Below, in pieces: positions 5,289 through 6,900 of a stretch of DNA of 6,900 nt (position 1 is the first letter of the stretch; each line of letters starts with the position of its first letter). The stretch is taken from contig JASIBJ010000547.1 in NCBI GenBank assembly GCA_030045215.1, positions 1-6,900 on the forward strand, in the 5' to 3' direction. Both the position numbers and the translations under genes were made by a program. The notes beneath the pieces are model-generated. The model was not told the DNA's origin and searched no databases. It saw only the letters and a program-made list of their open reading frames with translations. The stretch comes from Streptosporangiaceae bacterium (GTDB lineage Bacteria > Actinomycetota > Actinomycetes > Streptosporangiales > Streptosporangiaceae).

Positions 5289-6349
5289 CGCAGGTCCAGC
5301 GCGGCCGCGGCCGCGGCGACATCGGCGTCGATGGTCGCCGGGATCGGGGTGCCGGTCACCGCAGTCTGCGGATCCTTGAGGCCGTGGCCGGTAAGGGTAC
5401 ATACCGCCACCGACCCCGCCTCGATCGCGCCGGCCGCGCGCGCCTTCAGCAGCCCCGCCACGCCAGCGGCCGAGGCGGGCTCGACGAATACGCCCTCCAT
5501 CTGGGATAGCAGCCGGTAGGCGGACAGGATCTGCTCGTCGGTCACCGAGTCGATCAGCCCGCCCGACTCGGCGACGGCCGCGTCGGCGAGGTGCCAGGAC
5601 GCCGGGTTCCCGATCCGGATGGCGGTCGCGATTGTCGACGGCTCGAGCACGGGCCTGCCGATCACGATTGGCGCGGCTCCGGCCGCCTGATAGCCGAACA
5701 TCCGCGGCCGCGTGCCGGTCTTCCCGGCCTCGGAGTACTCCCGGTAGCCGAGCCAGTATGCCGCGATGTTCCCCGCGTTCCCGACCGGCAGGAAGTGCAC
5801 GTCTGGAGCGTCGCCAAGCTGATCGACGACCTCGAACGAGGCGGTCTTCTGGCCTTGCATTCGGTCGGGGTTGAGGGAGTTGACCAGCCCGACCGGGTAC
5901 TCGGCCGAGAGCTTGCGAACCAGCTCGAGGCAGTCGTCGAAGTTCCCGTCGACCTGCAGCAAACGAGCACCGTGCGCGAGTGCCTGCGCCAGCTTCCCGA
6001 CCGCGATCTTGCCCTGCGGCACCAGGACGGCGCAGGCCAGGCCCGCCCGGGCGGCATAGGCGGCAGCACTGGCGCTCGTGTTGCCCGTCGACGCGCAGAT
6101 CACGGTCTTGACCCCGCTCGCGGCGGCCAGCGTGACTGCGACGGTCATGCCCCGGTCCTTGAACGAGCCTGTCGGGTTAACGCCCTCGATCTTGAGATAG
6201 ACGTCGCAGCCAGTCCGCTCGGAGAGAACGGGCGCCGGCAGCAGCGGGGTGCCGCCTTCCCCAAGCGTGACGACCGGCACGCCCTCGGGGACCGGCAGCC
6301 GGGCTCGGTACTCGGCGATGACGCCGCCCCACGGCCACGGTCTGGCCAT
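5285..6349 (-). CDS. thrC: Threonine synthase
   Basis: A 354-residue pyridoxal-phosphate enzyme (fold type II) that converts O-phosphohomoserine to L-threonine and phosphate. Motifs: GEGGTPL (30-36); [10 protein letters not shown] (58-67), with Lys64 forming the Schiff base to [11 protein letters not shown] (87-94), the substrate-binding Asn loop; GNAGN (189-193), which holds the PLP phosphate; and TGHG (320-323) near the C-terminus. The length matches the short actinobacterial form (about 360) rather than the longer yeast/E. coli-type enzymes. ATG 6349 is preferred because AGAGGG (6356-6361) lies six bases upstream; GTG 6352, one codon earlier, is possible. The start overlaps the hom stop as TGATG, and the end overlaps thrB by four bases. 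Confidence 0.97.
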   Translation of the reverse strand: MARPWPWGGVIAEYRARLPVPEGVPVVTLGEGGTPLLPAPVLSERTGCDVYLKIEGVNPTGSFKDRGMTVAVTLAAASGVKTVICASTGNTSASAAAYAARAGLACAVLVPQGKIAVGKLAQALAHGARLLQVDGNFDDCLELVRKLSAEYPVGLVNSLNPDRMQGQKTASFEVVDQLGDAPDVHFLPVGNAGNIAAYWLGYREYSEAGKTGTRPRMFGYQAAGAAPIVIGRPVLEPSTIATAIRIGNPASWHLADAAVAESGGLIDSVTDEQILSAYRLLSQMEGVFVEPASAAGVAGLLKARAAGAIEAGSVAVCTLTGHGLKDPQTAVTGTPIPATIDADVAAAAAALDLR

Positions 6350-6900
6350 CACTCGCCCTCTGCGCCCTCAATGCGCATGACACTGTCGACGTTGCGCACC
6401 GCCTCCATCGCGCTGAGCACGGAGACCGTCTTCGAGAGCGCTGCTTCCCTGGCTGAGTGCGTCATGATGATCAGGTTGGCGTCGTCACCGCGGCCCTCCT
6501 GCCGGACATCCTTGATTGACACGCCGTTTTGCGCGAACGCGTCGGCTATGGGGGCGAGCACACCGGGCCGGTCCGCCACGTCAAGCTGGACGTAGTACCT
6601 CGTAATCGCGTCACCGATCGGGACGAGCGGAAGTTCGGCGTAGGTAGAAGCGTCGGGCCCGCGCAGCCCGGCCTGCATGTTCCTGGCGACGGCGACAGTG
6701 TCCCCGAGGACTGCACTGGCCGTGGGCTGCCCCCCGGCGCCGGCCCCGTAGAACATGAGCCTGCCCGCCGACTCGGCCTCGACGAACACGGCGTTGTACG
6801 CGTCGCGAACGGCGGCCAGCGGGTGCACCCTGGGGATCATGGCCGGGTGCACCCTGGCGGTGATCCCCCCGTTGCACCGCTCGCAGATCGCCAGCAGCTT
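6349..6900 (-). CDS. hom: Homoserine dehydrogenase, C-terminal part (5' end outside the window)
   Basis: The last 183 residues of the NAD(P)H-dependent enzyme that reduces aspartate semialdehyde to homoserine, the branch point to threonine, methionine and isoleucine. The frame enters at the right edge with KLLAICERC and continues [15 protein letters not shown], the end of the catalytic domain. A Gly-rich [14 protein letters not shown] segment follows at fragment residues 51-64. From about fragment residue 100 comes an ACT domain ([22 protein letters not shown]), the module through which threonine feedback-inhibits this enzyme in Corynebacterium and relatives. The NAD-binding domain and any upstream leader or attenuator are not visible. 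TGA at 6349-6351 overlaps the thrC start. Confidence 0.97.
   Translation of the reverse strand, partial: KLLAICERCNGGITARVHPAMIPRVHPLAAVRDAYNAVFVEAESAGRLMFYGAGAGGQPTASAVLGDTVAVARNMQAGLRGPDASTYAELPLVPIGDAITRYYVQLDVADRPGVLAPIADAFAQNGVSIKDVRQEGRGDDANLIIMTHSAREAALSKTVSVLSAMEAVRNVDSVMRIEGAEGE

Noticed and set aside
5289..5402. N-terminal extension of thrB to ATG 5402
   Set aside because: The added 38 residues are thrC sequence read in another frame. The GTGA overlap at 5288-5285 gives a family-length protein starting just before the conserved [13 protein letters not shown].
4599..5519. Long + strand open frame (306 codons) antisense to thrB and thrC
   Set aside because: It overlaps well-supported threonine genes, has no recognisable motif and has a composition typical of GC-rich antisense frames.
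5591..6595. Long + strand open frame (334 codons) antisense to thrC and hom
   Set aside because: Same reasoning: the opposite strand encodes clear PLP and ACT domain motifs, while this frame shows none.

Overview
The window comes from a high-GC Actinomycetota genome. Codon third positions are almost always G or C, GTG starts are common, several start codons have no Shine-Dalgarno sequence, and threonine genes occur in the order hom-thrC-thrB typical of that phylum. A finer placement (streptomycete or streptosporangial type) cannot be made from this sequence.

Layout: (1) Positions 2-307, + strand, hold the 3' end of a gene whose first readable residues match the C-terminus of histone-deacetylase-family amidohydrolases. 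Its frame stays open through a 19-bp tandem repeat (159-242) and through the control region of the next gene. (2) Positions 258-1120 hold a compact control region and a two-gene operon: a 93-residue helix-turn-helix protein overlapping by 8 bp a 180-residue protein made of two Clp N-terminal repeats without any AAA+ ATPase. The control region has a near-consensus promoter placed so that transcription would begin at the ATG, and two copies of a 16-bp palindrome (GTCAAC-N4-RTTGAC). (3) Hairpins at 1129-1169 precede a short amidase-signature hydrolase (1191-2303). (4) A FhuF-like [2Fe-2S] protein (2348-3124) follows. (5) Positions 3125-3382 are non-coding: a 20-bp tandem repeat (3161-3256), an AT-rich promoter with a 13-bp perfect palindrome, and a GC hairpin just before the ribosome-binding site. 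(6) A short-chain dehydrogenase (3383-4297) follows, whose catalytic Tyr and Asn positions look substituted. (7) On the - strand, converging on it, lie thrB (4356-5288), thrC (5285-6349) and the 3' part of hom (6349 to the right edge).

The three threonine genes overlap by a few bases and form one translationally coupled operon turning aspartate semialdehyde into threonine. The + strand genes are accessory and do not form one pathway. The parts least explained by known families are the HTH/Clp_N operon with its paired operators and apparently leaderless promoter, the two tandem-repeat arrays each lying just upstream of a TTGAC promoter, and the SDR with altered active-site residues.
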